DNA from: a virus
Direction: 5' to 3' (one strand)
DNA length: 22,995 bases
Virus record (IMG/VR): IMGVR_UViG_3300009011_000331
Coordinates: 1 to 22,995 of that record
Translations under genes and position numbers: made by a program
The notes under the pieces: model-generated
The model's database searches: none
Told to the model about the DNA's origin: nothing
Seen by the model: only the letters and a program-made list of their open reading frames with translations
Part shown: one piece after another, positions 22,724-22,995 of the stretch
How positions within the stretch are numbered: position 1 is the stretch's first letter
Layout: the number at the start of each line of letters is the position of its first letter

Positions 22724-22995
22724 GCGGCGTCCCCTTCAAATACTTCTGCAGTTCAAAGTTGAGTTCCTGCGTGAGGATCTCCAGCAGGCGTTCATCGGCA
22801 CGTTTTACCCAGGCATCGAAGTGCGGTCGCACTTGCTCCAACGACACCTTGGCTTTAGCCAGGGGGAAACGGTTGTCGTTTTCCTCGACAAAGCCCGAGC
22901 GTCTGCCACCCTGAGCGGCATCCGGGTAGTCGGTGGTATTGAAGTGTTTGCTGGACGTGCGGATCCAGATATCCGCGTTACTGCCGTAGACCTTC
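22716..22995 (-). CDS. Partial phage protein (tail completion or minor tail type)
   Basis: This is the C-terminal 92 residues of a gene that runs off the right edge (frame begins at 22994). It includes VYGSNADIWIRTSSKHFNTT, RRSGFVEENDNRFPLAKAKV, VRPHFDAWVKRADERLLEI and the end [11 protein letters not shown]. The basic, helical C-terminus and the location suggest a minor tail protein Z-like or virion morphogenesis family member. The overlap with the next gene (stop at 22716-22718 inside GTGTCTGA) shows the same operon. The start and full length are not visible. Confidence 0.55.
   Translation of the reverse strand, partial: KVYGSNADIWIRTSSKHFNTTDYPDAAQGGRRSGFVEENDNRFPLAKAKVSLEQVRPHFDAWVKRADERLLEILTQELNFELQKYLKGTPRV

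Overview
The window is the left end and late (tail and lysis) region of an integrated P2-like myophage genome, or a closely related R-type tailocin-like element, in a GC-rich gammaproteobacterium. Pseudomonas, probably the fluorescens group, fits best. The grounds are the R-pyocin/P2 gene order (V-W-J-I-fibre-chaperone-FI-FII-E-T-U-X-D-GH19 endolysin-Rz), Pseudomonas-type LexA boxes and general protein character. The host is an inference; no host marker gene is present. Two head/tail-completion-like genes lie upstream of gpV where R-pyocins have a holin, which favours a phage genome, but no capsid, portal, terminase or integrase is in view.

Left boundary (1-2581). A 26-bp 3' tRNA fragment (probably tRNA-Ser) with a terminator behind it looks like a distal attachment site. 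Pairs of TTTGCCC-type boxes, mostly 11 bp apart, recur here, and a 23-bp near-identical direct repeat brackets a small hypothetical gene plus a PIN-domain protein. Next, at 2582-3838, is an ApeA-like HEPN protein on the other strand. Both the PIN and HEPN genes are visibly AT-richer than the phage genes and look like defence cargo.

DNA-damage block (3860-6351). umuD and umuC overlap on the minus strand. A SRAP/HMCES-type abasic-site protein is divergent from them, and a perfect-ended LexA box lies between.

Gene-poor stretch (6352-7199). This holds a perfect dyad, long runs of 8-bp-periodic repeats, a large cruciform-like inverted repeat, and a possible 26-codon hydrophobic ORF with its own promoter-like and terminator-like flanks.

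Late block, minus strand, read right to left from 22995 to 7200. Two tail-completion-like genes come first, followed by baseplate and spike (V, a small hypothetical gene, W, J, I), fibre and fibre chaperone, sheath and tube, tail assembly chaperone with a second-frame E' extension, tape measure, U, X, D, GH19 endolysin, Rz with embedded Rz1, and a D12-class adenine methyltransferase preceded by a second LexA-like box. Most genes overlap by ATGA or lie within a few bases, so they probably form one late operon. The one exception on the plus strand is an acyltransferase between the fibre chaperone and the sheath gene, bounded by hairpins; it probably modifies the host surface (lysogenic conversion).
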